Source of the DNA: Variovorax sp. DXTD-1
GTDB taxonomy: Bacteria; Pseudomonadota; Gammaproteobacteria; Burkholderiales; Burkholderiaceae_C
Assembly: GCF_003984625.1 (NCBI RefSeq)
Contig: NZ_RWKH01000025.1
Location: forward strand, 16,813 to 80,812
Length of the DNA: 64,000 bases
Direction of reading: 5' to 3'
The notes beneath the pieces are model-generated. The model ran no database searches. It was not told where the DNA came from and saw nothing but the letters and a program-made list of their open reading frames with translations. The translations under genes were made by a program, and so were the position numbers. Positions 42,304 to 51,687 of this stretch are shown in pieces (position 1 is the stretch's first letter; every line of letters starts with the position of its first letter).

Positions 42304-43638
42304 TCAATGCGCAGGAAGCCTTGCGCTGGCCAGCCACCCCTGCACGTCCTGCCCCGCTTCGCGGCGCGGAACGATCGGCTCGATGCGCACCGCACCGAAA
42401 CCGGCGGCCGCAAGACAGGCCTCGACATGCGCAGCCGCATGGCGGTAGCGGCCGCTGCCTTCGAGCCTGAAGTCGCCACGGCCTCCGGGCATGGCCTCGA
42501 CCGTGAACACCACCCCTCCGCCGGGGCGCAGCGCGCGCGCGGCAGCAGCCAGCACCTCGTGCAGGTCGCCGAAGTAGCACAGCGTGTCAGCCGATATCAC
42601 CAGGTCGAACCGGCCGGGCTGGGTGTGCAGGTAGTGGGTGAGCTCGGCCTTGTGCAGCACGTCGTAGCCGCCGCGTTGCTCCGCGCGCTGCAGCATGCCC
42701 ACCGACAGGTCGCAGCCGGCCAGGTGCGCGGCCCAGGGCCGCAGCAGCGGGGCGCAGAGTCCGGTGCCGCAGCCGGCATCGACCACGGCCAGATTCGCGG
42801 CGGGCGCGCCATGCATTTCCTGCACCGCGCGTGCCACCAGTTCGGGGGCGCGGTAATGCAGCTTCTCCAGGCTCGCATCGAAGCTTCCGGCGTAGCTGTC
42901 GAACACGGTCTCCACATAGCCGTCGCTGGCGCGCGCGGGCGCACGCCCCTCGCAGGCGGCCAGCAGGTGCATGACCACGGGGTTGCCTGGATCCTCGGCC
43001 AGCCACTCCCGGTACATGCCAAGGGCCTGCTCGTTCTCGCCGAGCAGTTCCAGCGCGCGAATCACCTGAGACCGGGCATTCAGGTTGCGCGGCTGCAACA
43101 GCACCGCACGGCTGTTGGCGATCACGCTCTCATGGATGCGGCCCTGCTCCATCAGTGCGATCGACAGGTTGTACCAGGCCTCGCTGAATTCCGGCCGCAG
43201 TTCGATCGCCTGCCGGCTGAAACGCTCGGCGGCTTGCCAGTGGCCCTTGCGGCGCTCGAGCGAGGCGATGTTGCTCAGCGCATCGGCGCCCTCGTCGCCT
43301 CCTTTCGCGAAGGAGACGCTGTTGCCGTAAGCGCGCATCGCGTCGTCGATGCGGCCGGTCTCGACCAGCAGGTTGCCCAGGTTGTTCCAGGCGCCGCTCT
43401 GCGCGGGTTGCAGCGTGAGCGACCGTCCGATCAACGCGATGCTCTCGTTGCTGCGGCCCTGCGCATGGCGCAGCAGGCCCTGGTAGTGCAAGGCGTCGGG
43501 GTCGGCCGGCGCCGCCTCGAGGATGCGGTCCAGCAATTCACCTGCCGCGTCCGGCTTCTGCGCCTTGATCAGCGCCGCGGCTCGCGCCAGCGCGGCCGCG
43601 TGCGTCATCGTGTCCGGTTGTGCGGGCGACGTGGTCAT
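42304..43638 (-). CDS. TPR-repeat SAM-dependent methyltransferase in T6SS operon
   Basis: 444 residues; the ATG at 43638 overlaps the tssG stop (ATGA). Residues 15-230 are tetratricopeptide repeats (PDALHYQGLLRHAQGRSNES, AWNNLGNLLVETGRIDDAMR, AWYNLSIALMEQGRIHESV). Residues about 250-444 are a class I methyltransferase with SAM motif VVDAGCGTGLCAP and the acidic loop ISADTLCYFGDLHEVL, ending in a 'predicted methyltransferase, contains TPR' pattern. The substrate is unknown; its coupling to tssG suggests it modifies a T6SS component. Genes of this type are known in some T6SS clusters, without a proven role. Confidence 0.85.
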   Translation of the reverse strand: MTTSPAQPDTMTHAAALARAAALIKAQKPDAAGELLDRILEAAPADPDALHYQGLLRHAQGRSNESIALIGRSLTLQPAQSGAWNNLGNLLVETGRIDDAMRAYGNSVSFAKGGDEGADALSNIASLERRKGHWQAAERFSRQAIELRPEFSEAWYNLSIALMEQGRIHESVIANSRAVLLQPRNLNARSQVIRALELLGENEQALGMYREWLAEDPGNPVVMHLLAACEGRAPARASDGYVETVFDSYAGSFDASLEKLHYRAPELVARAVQEMHGAPAANLAVVDAGCGTGLCAPLLRPWAAHLAGCDLSVGMLQRAEQRGGYDVLHKAELTHYLHTQPGRFDLVISADTLCYFGDLHEVLAAAARALRPGGGVVFTVEAMPGGRGDFRLEGSGRYRHAAAHVEACLAAAGFGAVRIEPIVPRREAGQDVQGWLASARLPAH

Positions 43639-44726
43639 GTAGCGGCTCCCACGGTGGCCTGGGCCGTACGGGCGATCGTCGAGCTGTTGCCGATGCGCAC
43701 GTCCGCGGCGTCGTTGGCGCGCGTGCGCTGGCCGAGCCATGAGACCCAGCCCAGGCGCGGCGCATTGCCTTTGGCTTGGCCAAGGCGCGTGACGGGCACC
43801 TCGGCCTTCTCGAGCGCCAGCTCGGCGTCCCATTCGAGTTCGTCGCCGAGCAGTTGCTGCATCCAGCGCTGCAGCACCGGCCGCGCGTTGCCGATCGGCA
43901 GGAACATGCGGTACTGCTCGAGCGTGAGCGGGCCGATGTGCAGGCGCACGCGGTGCTGCCGGTCCCACGCACGCGTGCCGAGCATCGCGCCCATGCCCAT
44001 CGAGCGCGAACTCTCGCCCTGCCCCAGCCGCGTGAGCTCGCCGGCGGGCAGGCTCATCCAGTGGCCGACCCAGCGCTCCAGCGCCACCGGCACGCCGAAG
44101 TAGCTGCACAGAACCGCTTGCACGCTCTCGGCGTTGTGCACGCGGCGCGCGAGCCAGCCCGAGAAATGAAGGCGGGCATCGTCGTGCACCTCGTCGCGCC
44201 CTATGCGCCCCGGCGTGCCGATGCCCACGAACGCGCCCACCTGCAGGCGGAAGCGGTCCTCGCCCGGCCGGTCGAGCGCCACCGCGGGCCGCGCCTGCGC
44301 CCATGCGCGATAGAAGTGCAGCGAGAAGCGGTGCAGAAAGCTGTCAAGGAAGGCCAGCCAGGTCGGGTCGCCATGGTTCAGGCTGCGCTCGCGGATGAAG
44401 TCGCTCAGGTGAACCGGCAGCGGGCCGTTGGGGCCGACATAGCTGAAGAAGTGCTGCCGCAGGCGCGGCGGCGAATGCGCGCTTGCCGGCTCGAAGCGGC
44501 TGAAGCTGGCCGGTGCGAACGACAGCGACGGCTCCTGCCCCACGCGCACCGGCTCCGCGCTCGGCAGCAATGCGCGGCCCCAGCGCGGCGTGGTCGCGGC
44601 CACCGACTCCAGCCGGCGCAGCACCGCAAAATAGTCGAACGACCACGGCTCGGCCGACCACTCGCGCAGCGCGGTGTCGACTCTTGTGGCTACAGAATCT
44701 GCCGGGTCCCGCACAGCGGCCTCCAT
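43635..44726 (-). CDS. tssG: T6SS baseplate protein TssG
   Basis: 363 residues; ATG at 44726, inside the end of tssF (37-base overlap), no better start seen. TssG marks: EPWSFDYFAVLRRLESVA, FAPASFSRFEP, YVGPNGPLPVHLSDFIRER, FLDSFLHRFSLHFYRAWAQA, RVRLHIGPLTLEQYRMFLP. It forms the baseplate wedge with TssE, TssF and TssK. The order tssE-tssF-tssG is conserved here, with tssG coupled to the methyltransferase. Confidence 0.94.
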   Translation of the reverse strand: MEAAVRDPADSVATRVDTALREWSAEPWSFDYFAVLRRLESVAATTPRWGRALLPSAEPVRVGQEPSLSFAPASFSRFEPASAHSPPRLRQHFFSYVGPNGPLPVHLSDFIRERSLNHGDPTWLAFLDSFLHRFSLHFYRAWAQARPAVALDRPGEDRFRLQVGAFVGIGTPGRIGRDEVHDDARLHFSGWLARRVHNAESVQAVLCSYFGVPVALERWVGHWMSLPAGELTRLGQGESSRSMGMGAMLGTRAWDRQHRVRLHIGPLTLEQYRMFLPIGNARPVLQRWMQQLLGDELEWDAELALEKAEVPVTRLGQAKGNAPRLGWVSWLGQRTRANDAADVRIGNSSTIARTAQATVGAAT

Positions 44727-46582
44727 CGCATGGTCTCGCCCTTGCCCGCCACGCGCAGCACGGTCTCGACGAAATGGTTGACCTCCACGTGGCGCGCGAG
44801 AAAGCGCGCCATCACCGCGCCGAACAGGAACACGCTGTGGCCGTGGAACGCGTCCTTGTCGACCTCGAGCGTCACTTCGAGCCCGCGTCCGAAGGCGATC
44901 GGCCCCTTGAGCGGCAGGCGCCGCGCAACAGGCTTGCTTTTCACCGACAGCAGCCCGCGCACCTGGCCTTGGCGCATCTCGTCGGCATGCGTGGCGTAGA
45001 GCATCAGCGTTTCGCGCAGCGCGGCGGCACCCTGCTCCGGCGTGCCGTCGGAGATCGAGAGGTAATTGAGCGCGAGGTGATCGACCACGCGCCAGCCCAG
45101 CCCCTGGCTCACCACCGGCGACACCGGCCGCGACGGGCCGCGCACCATGCGCACGCGCTGCACGGGGAAGGAATCGACGCAATCGAAGTCGTTGTCGCGG
45201 CCCAGCGGCATCAAGAGCGGCAGGTCGCGGTTGGTGCACAGCGCGCTCACCGCGAGCTGCCGGAGCGTGGCCGCATACGGCGCCTGCTGCGGATCGACGA
45301 TCTGCATGTAGACCTCGGAGCCGATGTGGCTGCTGCGATGGCCTTCGGTGCGCTGTCGCACCGAAAGCATCCGCGGCTCGCGCGTGGTCGTGAAGTAGGC
45401 CGGGTGGCTGTGCCGCGTGCCGTGGAAGGCCGAGTAGAACGGCCGGAACACCTGTTCGGCCGCCGCGGCATCGGCGCCGGGCGCACCGTGGCCGATGACC
45501 TCGGTGACGGTGTGCACCTCGAAATCCTGCGGCCGCGTGCGGTCGGGCACCAGGTGGAACTGGCTCACGCCTTCGGTCAGCGGCACGCGGTCGAGCCGCT
45601 TGTTGAACAGGTTGACCACCGGCACGCAGTGCAGCTGCACGTTGTCGGCGCTCACCAGCTTTTCGAGCGCCGCATCGCCGCGCGAGAACAACAGCACGAG
45701 CTCGACGTCGGTGACCGGCATTGCCGCGAGCACCGATTGCAGCCCGGCGATGCGCAGGAACTGGAAGCGCTGCGGAAACGCGAAGTACTCCTGCAGCAGG
45801 CGAAAGCCCGAGAAGCCGGTGGCCGTGACCGGCAGCAGCGCTTCATCGTCCTCGAAGCCGACGGGCTGGATCGCCGTGGCCGGCAGGTTCTGCGCCGCGC
45901 CCTGCAGTGCGCCAACGGGCGACAGCGGCCGCACCATCACGCCGATGGGCTGGCCCAGCGCGCACTCCTGCAGTTGCCATGCCACGTCTTCGGCGCCGCC
46001 GAGATGCAGCACCAGGTCGTCGAGCGCGATCTGGCTGAAGTTGAGCCCCGCCGTCGCATGCAGCGTGATGCGCAGGCCGCCGCGGATGGCGCGCGACTGG
46101 GGATGCGTTGCAAGCGGCAGATCGGGCGCATAGGTGAAGTACTGGGCGCGCTGGATTTCGATCGGCCAGATGCGAAGTGCGCTCGAGGTGCGGAACTCGC
46201 AGTGCGTGTTCTGCCCCACGGCCTGCCGCGCGCGCAGCCCGGCGCCGCGCGGCAGCTTCGGCCCGGTCGCGAGGTTGGCGTCGTCTAGATCGGGCGAGAA
46301 GGAGACGATCGCCATCGCCGGCGTGGGCGCGAGGAAATTCGGATAGACGATGTCGAGCAGGTGGCCCGTGAAGCGCGGGTATTCGGCATCGAGCTTGAGG
46401 TTGACCCGCGCCGACAAGAAGGCCGTGGCCTCGATCAACCGCTCGACGTACGGATCGGCGACCTCCTGGCCTTCGATGCCCAGGCGGTGCGCGATCTTCG
46501 GAAAGGCGCGCGCGAACTCCGAGGAGCTCTCGCGGAAGTAGCGCAGTTCCTGCTCGTACAGGTTCAGCAGCCGAGGGTCCAT
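44690..46582 (-). CDS. tssF: T6SS baseplate protein TssF
   Basis: 630 residues, normal length. Opens MDPRLLNLYEQELRYFRESS and has the family pattern: FAREFAKIAHRLGIEGQEV-like segment (EFARAFPKIAHRLGIEGQEV), VERLIEATAFLSARVNLKLD, YPNFLAPTPAMAIV, DVELVLLFSRGD, VPVVNLFNKRLDRVPL. With TssG it makes the wedge of the T6SS baseplate. 7 bases downstream of the tssE gene's 3' end in the other direction of reading (tssE stop 46590, tssF start 46582). Confidence 0.96.
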   Translation of the reverse strand: MDPRLLNLYEQELRYFRESSSEFARAFPKIAHRLGIEGQEVADPYVERLIEATAFLSARVNLKLDAEYPRFTGHLLDIVYPNFLAPTPAMAIVSFSPDLDDANLATGPKLPRGAGLRARQAVGQNTHCEFRTSSALRIWPIEIQRAQYFTYAPDLPLATHPQSRAIRGGLRITLHATAGLNFSQIALDDLVLHLGGAEDVAWQLQECALGQPIGVMVRPLSPVGALQGAAQNLPATAIQPVGFEDDEALLPVTATGFSGFRLLQEYFAFPQRFQFLRIAGLQSVLAAMPVTDVELVLLFSRGDAALEKLVSADNVQLHCVPVVNLFNKRLDRVPLTEGVSQFHLVPDRTRPQDFEVHTVTEVIGHGAPGADAAAAEQVFRPFYSAFHGTRHSHPAYFTTTREPRMLSVRQRTEGHRSSHIGSEVYMQIVDPQQAPYAATLRQLAVSALCTNRDLPLLMPLGRDNDFDCVDSFPVQRVRMVRGPSRPVSPVVSQGLGWRVVDHLALNYLSISDGTPEQGAAALRETLMLYATHADEMRQGQVRGLLSVKSKPVARRLPLKGPIAFGRGLEVTLEVDKDAFHGHSVFLFGAVMARFLARHVEVNHFVETVLRVAGKGETMRWRPLCGTRQIL

Positions 46583-46589
46583 GTCGGAC

Positions 46590-47105
46590 TTATCTTGGGT
46601 TTTGCGCCATGTCCACGATCTCGATGCGTCCTTCTTCCAGGTCTACGCGGCTTCGCATCAGGAACTCGAGCGGCACGGGCTGCGCCCACAGCATGCCGCG
46701 GATCTGCAGGCCGATGCTGTTGTGCGAGTCGAGTGCCGAGCCTTCCATGACGAGTTCAACTTCGAGAGTGCGGGACAAAATGCGCGGCTCGAACTGCAGG
46801 ATTGCGTTCTTCAAAGCCTGTTCCATGCTGACACGCTGCACCGACGAGGTGAACTGGCCAGACAGCATAGGCAATCCGTAGTTGATGACCGAGCGTGCGG
46901 CGTTCGGGTATTGCTTGTCGTCCATGGCAAGCCCGAAGCCGGTGGCGTTGAAGAGCCAGCTCAGGTCGCGCAGCACCGCCGAGCGCAGCGCCTGCTTGGT
47001 GAGCGTGCGCTTGTCGTCGCTCTCGCGCTTTTCGGTGGGCGCGTTATCGACCAGGCGGTCGAGCAGCGACGGCTGCAGGCGTTCCTGGGCGGTGAGTTCG
47101 GCCAC
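46590..47105 (-). CDS. tssE: T6SS baseplate protein TssE (gp25-like)
   Basis: 171 residues from a GTG at 47105, 2 bases after the tagJ stop. Family signatures: LQPSLLDRLVDNAPTEKRES, LRSAVLRDLSWLFNATGF, SVINYGLPMLSGQ, MEQALKNAILQFEPRILSRTL-like lysozyme-type gp25 segment. It joins the baseplate hub and initiates sheath assembly. GTG start chosen by coupling to the previous stop. Confidence 0.94.
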   Translation of the reverse strand: MAELTAQERLQPSLLDRLVDNAPTEKRESDDKRTLTKQALRSAVLRDLSWLFNATGFGLAMDDKQYPNAARSVINYGLPMLSGQFTSSVQRVSMEQALKNAILQFEPRILSRTLEVELVMEGSALDSHNSIGLQIRGMLWAQPVPLEFLMRSRVDLEEGRIEIVDMAQNPR

Positions 47106-47107
47106 GT

Positions 47108-47944
47108 TCAGCCGCCTGCGTCGCCGGGGCCGTCCTGCGGTGCGGCAGAGGCGCCCGGTGCGAAGAGGATCTCGCGCACGTCCATGAGCGCGTACTCGCC
47201 GGCGTCGCTGCCGAGCACGCGCTGGCCGCGGCCGGCCCAGACCTCGGGGCGCAGTTCGCGCCACTCGGTCTTGCGTGCGAGCCGCAGCTCGCCGTCCTCG
47301 CTCTGCTCGGTACCTTCGTAGCGGGTGGGAATGAGCGCCAGCGTTTCGCCGCCGTTCTCGAACTGCAGGTGCGCGGGCATCCAGACGCAGTCGCGCAGGT
47401 CCTCGGGCGGCTCGATCTTGATGTGCGCGAGCCGGGCATACGGAATCCAGTAGTACTTGCCGTTGACGAAGGCCTCGAGCACGGGGCCCAGGCGCATGTC
47501 GGCGTCGGCCAGCCATTCGAAGGGCACGCCGTCGATGGTGCCGGCGATGGCTGGCGCGCCATCGAAGGCCCGCTGGCGAAGGTCTTCGGCCAGCTCGCTC
47601 TCGCCGCGGCCCTGGCGCAGCAGCGATTCGATCAGCAGCGCCAGCCATTCGTCAGGCTGGCCGAAGATCATGGGCGTGCGCGTGCCGGCAAACACCTCGG
47701 CGCGCAGGCCTTCGCAGCGCACGGCGTCGCCGTACACCTGCTTCATGGGAACGGCGAGCGCATCGAGTTCGGCCGCGACGGTGAGCTGGTTGAGCGCGCG
47801 TTCCCATTGGCCCAGCACGCACAGCAGCTGCGCCATGAAGACGCGGTGCTTGCTGTCCGCGGGCTTGGCGCGAACCTCGTCGCTCAGGGCCTTGAGCGCG
47901 GCGACCGGGTCGGCGGACTTGAGGAGTTCGGCGGAGGTGGCCAT
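47108..47944 (-). CDS. tagJ: T6SS accessory protein TagJ (ImpE family)
   Basis: 278 residues; ATG at 47944, one base after the stop of the second hcp. ImpE marks: AALKALSDEVRAKPADSKHR, FMAQLLCVLGQWERALNQL, GRGESELAEDLRQRAFD, IDGVPFEWLADADMRLGPVL, NGKYYWIPYARLAHIKIEPP, DLRDCVWMPAHLQFENGGE. TagJ binds TssB and ClpV and modulates sheath recycling in known systems. N-terminal part TPR-like. Confidence 0.92.
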   Translation of the reverse strand: MATSAELLKSADPVAALKALSDEVRAKPADSKHRVFMAQLLCVLGQWERALNQLTVAAELDALAVPMKQVYGDAVRCEGLRAEVFAGTRTPMIFGQPDEWLALLIESLLRQGRGESELAEDLRQRAFDGAPAIAGTIDGVPFEWLADADMRLGPVLEAFVNGKYYWIPYARLAHIKIEPPEDLRDCVWMPAHLQFENGGETLALIPTRYEGTEQSEDGELRLARKTEWRELRPEVWAGRGQRVLGSDAGEYALMDVREILFAPGASAAPQDGPGDAGG

Positions 47945-47945
47945 G

Positions 47946-48503
47946 TCAGTTCCCCGCGAAGGTGCAGGTGCGCACGGCACCCCGCGCACCCGTCTGCTGC
48001 TGTGGTGCCGAACGGATCTCCAGCTTCGTGTAGTCGAAGAAGATCAGGTCGCAGGGCCGCTTGGGCGTGCCGCCGGTCACGATGGCATGGCAGTTCACGC
48101 GTGCGCCTTCGAGCACGAATTCGAGGTGCGACTGCTGGTCCTTGGAGCTGTCGCCGCCGGCCTTGAAGACCGAGATGGTCACCTTCAGGTCGCTGTCCTG
48201 GCTCTTCAGCAGGCTGGCGATGGAAGCCGTGGCCGCGTCGCAGTCGCGGATCACGATGAAGGCGTGGTTGCGCAGCTTGCCCTTGCTGGAACCGGGCGGA
48301 ATGACGACGTCCGACTTGTACGAGTAGCCGCCGATGTCCATGCGCTGCTTGCCGTCTTCGTACGTGCGCTTGGACTCCCCTTCGATCGGCGAGCCCTTGC
48401 TCTCGATCATCATCGCGAAGTCGTTGCCCGATTCGCCCGACAGGTAGTCGAGCAGGCGCAGGGCCTCGTCGGGGTCCAGTTTTCCATCGTAGGTCCAGCT
48501 CAT
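47946..48503 (-). CDS. Second, divergent Hcp-family tube protein
   Basis: 185 residues; ATG at 48503 with AGGAG upstream. It belongs to the Hcp fold (YKSDVVIPPGSSKGKLRNHA; VTISVFKAGG; LEFVLEGARVNCHAIVTGG; LIFFDYTKLEIRSAP) but is far from the Hcp at 20155-20637 and 25 residues longer, with an N-terminal stretch MSWTYDGKLDPDEALRLLD. Its place between tagJ and the caspase-like gene suggests a specialised tube or cap. Which Hcp makes the bulk of the tube cannot be told from sequence. Confidence 0.85.
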   Translation of the reverse strand: MSWTYDGKLDPDEALRLLDYLSGESGNDFAMMIESKGSPIEGESKRTYEDGKQRMDIGGYSYKSDVVIPPGSSKGKLRNHAFIVIRDCDAATASIASLLKSQDSDLKVTISVFKAGGDSSKDQQSHLEFVLEGARVNCHAIVTGGTPKRPCDLIFFDYTKLEIRSAPQQQTGARGAVRTCTFAGN

Positions 48504-48537
48504 GTCGATCTCCTGAGAAAAATCCGGTTGTCTGTCG

Positions 48538-50514
48538 TTACCTGGCGGACAAGGCTTCGCCCGCCCAATGCACCATCGCGGCAAAGCTCTGCCGCTCGCT
48601 GTCTTGCTGCAGGGCGCCGCGCACCCGCACCTGGCCCACACCATCGGCCGTGCCGGCGCCAAACAGGCGCGGCGCGCTGTAGGGCGCCGCGGGCGCGGCC
48701 AGCACCAGCAGCCGGCCGCCTTCGGCGTTGAACCAGGGCAGCTCGAAGCGCTTGACGGCGGGCGCGTCCCGCGTGCCGCGCTTGAAGCGGTTGGTCTCGC
48801 CCGGGTCCCCGGGGTAGACCTGGCGCGCGCCGCCCTGCGGGTCGATGCCGACGACGACAAGGTCCACCGAGCGCCCGGTGGCGTTGCGCACATTGAGCAC
48901 GGCGCGCTCGCCGCCGCGCAGCGGCAGCAGCCTGGCGCCGGCCTGCTGGGCCGGGCCGCTGCGCACCAGGCGATCGCCGCTCCACACCTCGAGCACCGCG
49001 TCGAAGCCGTCGAACTGCGCATCCCTGGCGATGGCGTAGAGCTGGTTGAGCCACTTGAGCCGGGCCAGCATTTCGAGATGCCGGCGGGCCGCTGTGGAAT
49101 CGGCCGGCAAAGGCCTTGCGCCCGCACCAAGCGCGGGCGAGAGCACTTCGAGCCGGGTGCCGCTCCAGCGCACGTCGGCACCGTCTGCCTCGGCCACGGC
49201 GACGACGGAGGCGGGGTAGTCGAGACTCAGCCCAGGCGGCAGGCCCTGCTCCGCGCGCACGCGCAGCGCGAGCGGCGCCGGCTCGCCGAGCGGCGTGACG
49301 TTCCAGAGCGCGGCGCCGGACAGCTCGCGCAGCGTGGGCGGCACGGCCATGCGCGCCTTGTCGGTGTAGGCCTGCGAGAGCAGGCCCTCGGCGCTGCGCA
49401 CCGTGCCGTCTTCCATCGTGGCCAGCACGCGCAGCGGCTGCTGCGCCACCAGACCGTCGAGCTGGCCGGCCTGCACGGCGAGCGTGTCGCCGGAGCGCTG
49501 CGCGCGCCAGACCGGCCGCGTGGAAACCGGCTGCGCGCGGTTGGCGAAGATCGGCGCATCGAGATTGCCCTCGGCCACCGGCGATGGCAGTTCGCGCGTG
49601 GGAAAGCGCTGCGCGAGTTCGTCGATCACCGGCGGATAGATCGCGAGCACGCCGTCGAACAGGTCGCGCCAGGTGGCGGGCCTGCGCGAGAGCGCCTCCA
49701 CCACGGCCCAGGTCAAGAGGCCCTGCGGGCGCGCATTGCGGCTCTTGCGCGGCAGGCGCAGCTCGGGCGTGATCTGGTGGCTCTCGGAAGCGAAGAGCGC
49801 GACATAGCGCGCGCGCGGCACCTGCTCGGCCACGGCGGGCCGCGCCATGGCAGTGCGCGCCGCCGGACCGGGCGCGCCGAACAACTGGCCGGTGCGCAGG
49901 CCGCGCCAGCGAACCTCGTCGTCGGCCGGCCCTTCGGCGACGAGCGGGCTTTCGGCCGTGCTGCTGCGCGTCATCGAGTTTGCCGAGCAGGTGTCGAAGA
50001 CGGAGGCGACGAACACGTTGCGCGCCAGAAAGGCCTGTATCCAGGCATCGAAATCGGCATCGCGCAGGTCGCCCGTGAGCGCGCTGTCGCTGCCGAGCGT
50101 GCCGCGCACATCGCGTGCGAGAAAGTTTTCCGAAAGGCCGTCGGGCTCCTGGTAGCGCTTGCTGCTGTCGCGCAGGCGGGTGCCGTGGCCCGAGAAGTAG
50201 AGCAGCACGAAGTCGCCGCTTCTCGATTGCGCGAGCAGCCTGCCGAGCGCATCGTGGATGGCCTGCGATTCGGGCAGCACCGCGCCGCCCACGCCGTCGG
50301 CGAGCACAGTGATGTCGGATGCCGCAAAGCCCTGCTTCAGCAAGGCATCGCGCATCAGCATCACGTCGTTGCGCGGCGCCTGCAGCCACAGTGCCTGCGG
50401 TTGATTCACCAGTTCGGAAACCCCGACGAGCAGCGCGCGCTGCGCGGCGGTCGCATGGCCACCGATGGCGAGCAGCAGCACCAGCAACCACAGCACGCGC
50501 GGAACGATCGTCAT
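48538..50514 (-). CDS. Exported caspase-family (C14) peptidase in T6SS operon
   Basis: 658 residues; start ATG at 50514 overlaps the previous stop (ATGA). N-terminal signal peptide (VLWLLVLLLAIGGHATA, about 23 residues). Peptidase C14 domain (25-260) with catalytic His110 (LLYFSGHGTRLRD) and Cys176 (VASVFDTCSANS). A long C-terminal part follows, with a DUF4384-like strand set near residues 540-640 (DLVVVGIDPQGGARQVYPGD; WFNAEGGRLLVLAAPAAP). Exported bacterial caspases are uncommon in T6SS loci. Possible roles: processing of the membrane protein encoded just before it, or regulated proteolysis in the periplasm. Confidence 0.88.
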   Translation of the reverse strand: MTIVPRVLWLLVLLLAIGGHATAAQRALLVGVSELVNQPQALWLQAPRNDVMLMRDALLKQGFAASDITVLADGVGGAVLPESQAIHDALGRLLAQSRSGDFVLLYFSGHGTRLRDSSKRYQEPDGLSENFLARDVRGTLGSDSALTGDLRDADFDAWIQAFLARNVFVASVFDTCSANSMTRSSTAESPLVAEGPADDEVRWRGLRTGQLFGAPGPAARTAMARPAVAEQVPRARYVALFASESHQITPELRLPRKSRNARPQGLLTWAVVEALSRRPATWRDLFDGVLAIYPPVIDELAQRFPTRELPSPVAEGNLDAPIFANRAQPVSTRPVWRAQRSGDTLAVQAGQLDGLVAQQPLRVLATMEDGTVRSAEGLLSQAYTDKARMAVPPTLRELSGAALWNVTPLGEPAPLALRVRAEQGLPPGLSLDYPASVVAVAEADGADVRWSGTRLEVLSPALGAGARPLPADSTAARRHLEMLARLKWLNQLYAIARDAQFDGFDAVLEVWSGDRLVRSGPAQQAGARLLPLRGGERAVLNVRNATGRSVDLVVVGIDPQGGARQVYPGDPGETNRFKRGTRDAPAVKRFELPWFNAEGGRLLVLAAPAAPYSAPRLFGAGTADGVGQVRVRGALQQDSERQSFAAMVHWAGEALSAR

Positions 50515-51659
50515 GGCCGCTCCGGCGCCGGGCCGGCCGATGCCACCAAGGGAGACGCCGCCAATGCAGCCAGGCCCTGCGCGCGGTCGGGCACGCGCAG
50601 GCGCCAGGTGCCATCGGCGCCCGGGCCGCCCACCACGTCGGCCGAGATCGATTGCAGCAGGCGGGCGGTGTCCTCGGCGCGCGCATCGGGCTTCCAACGC
50701 ACCACCAGTTGCGCGGATGCGGCGGCCGGCGGCGGCGCCGAGCGGAACCGCACCTCGTCGTCTTCCGCACGCTGGCCGAGCAGGCCGGTGTTCTGCACCA
50801 CGACCACCAATGCGAGCACCGCGAACGCGGGGCGCACCCAGCCTTCGGCGCCGAACCAGCGGCGGATGCCGCCCCACCAGCCGCCTTCGGGCCCGGGGTG
50901 CGGCTTGGCGCGCGCGACGCCCGGTGCGGCCGGTGCGCTGTTCGAACCCGGTTGCAACGCGGTGCTCAATTGCGATGCGGCATCGCGATAGAGCGCCTGG
51001 TAGTCGGCCCGCGGGTCTTGCGCACCCAGCGGCGTTCCGGAGAGCACCGAAAACACGCCGCCTACCGTGCGCAATGCGATGTGCCCCGGTTCGGGCGCAA
51101 TGGCCAGCGGCGCTTGCGCGGCCCACTCGTCGTGCACCGCACGGATCGCGGCGAGCCGCGTGGCGGATATTTCGCCGAGCACGCGCGCGCACAGCTGGGG
51201 GCTGGGTTCGAGGGTGAGCACGTTCCAGGCCTGCACCAGTCCGAAGGCGGGCTCGAAGGGCTCGTCGTCGGGCTCGAGCAATACGTCGTACGCGCCGGCC
51301 CAGTCCGCCTCGCCCGCGGCCATCCAGCCCTGCCACAGGTTGCCGTGAATGCAGCGGTCGAGCAACACGCCGAGCAGACGCCCTTCGTGCACCACGCTCA
51401 CAAGGCGGCCCGGCGCCCAGCGGGCCGTGAAGGCGCGCTGGGCAACAGCCTCGCGGCGCCGGGCCAATTCGGTCAGCGGAAGCAGCAGGTCGAGCACCGC
51501 GCGCGGCGGCGCGGCCGCGGCGGCGGGTGCCGTGCCCGGCATGGCTACGACGGCCCTGCTGGCCTCGGGGCCCGCGGCGTCGGATACCGCGGGCGCGGCG
51601 CCCCCGGCCTGGAACGCACTTCGGATCACGCTGAGAGGGGGCCAGAGTTCGGTGTTCAT
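50511..51659 (-). CDS. One-span membrane protein between sigma-like factor and caspase
   Basis: 382 residues from the ATG at 51659 (AGGAACA upstream); an ATG at 51695 overlaps the sigma-like gene and is the alternative. The N-terminal 250 residues are cytoplasmic and Ala/Pro-containing, with DUF-like segment LVSVVHEGRLLGVLLDRCIH. One TM helix follows (about 266-284, VRPAFAVLALVVVVQ). The periplasmic C-terminus has a small alpha/beta domain (SAQLVVRWKPDARAEDTARL...VGGPGADGTW) similar to the I9-like region seen in front of secreted serine proteases. Position and topology resemble an anti-sigma factor, but no known anti-sigma motif is visible. Confidence 0.65.
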   Translation of the reverse strand: MNTELWPPLSVIRSAFQAGGAAPAVSDAAGPEASRAVVAMPGTAPAAAAAPPRAVLDLLLPLTELARRREAVAQRAFTARWAPGRLVSVVHEGRLLGVLLDRCIHGNLWQGWMAAGEADWAGAYDVLLEPDDEPFEPAFGLVQAWNVLTLEPSPQLCARVLGEISATRLAAIRAVHDEWAAQAPLAIAPEPGHIALRTVGGVFSVLSGTPLGAQDPRADYQALYRDAASQLSTALQPGSNSAPAAPGVARAKPHPGPEGGWWGGIRRWFGAEGWVRPAFAVLALVVVVQNTGLLGQRAEDDEVRFRSAPPPAAASAQLVVRWKPDARAEDTARLLQSISADVVGGPGADGTWRLRVPDRAQGLAALAASPLVASAGPAPERP

Positions 51660-51687
51660 GGCGGTCTGTTCCTGAATGGCTATGTCT

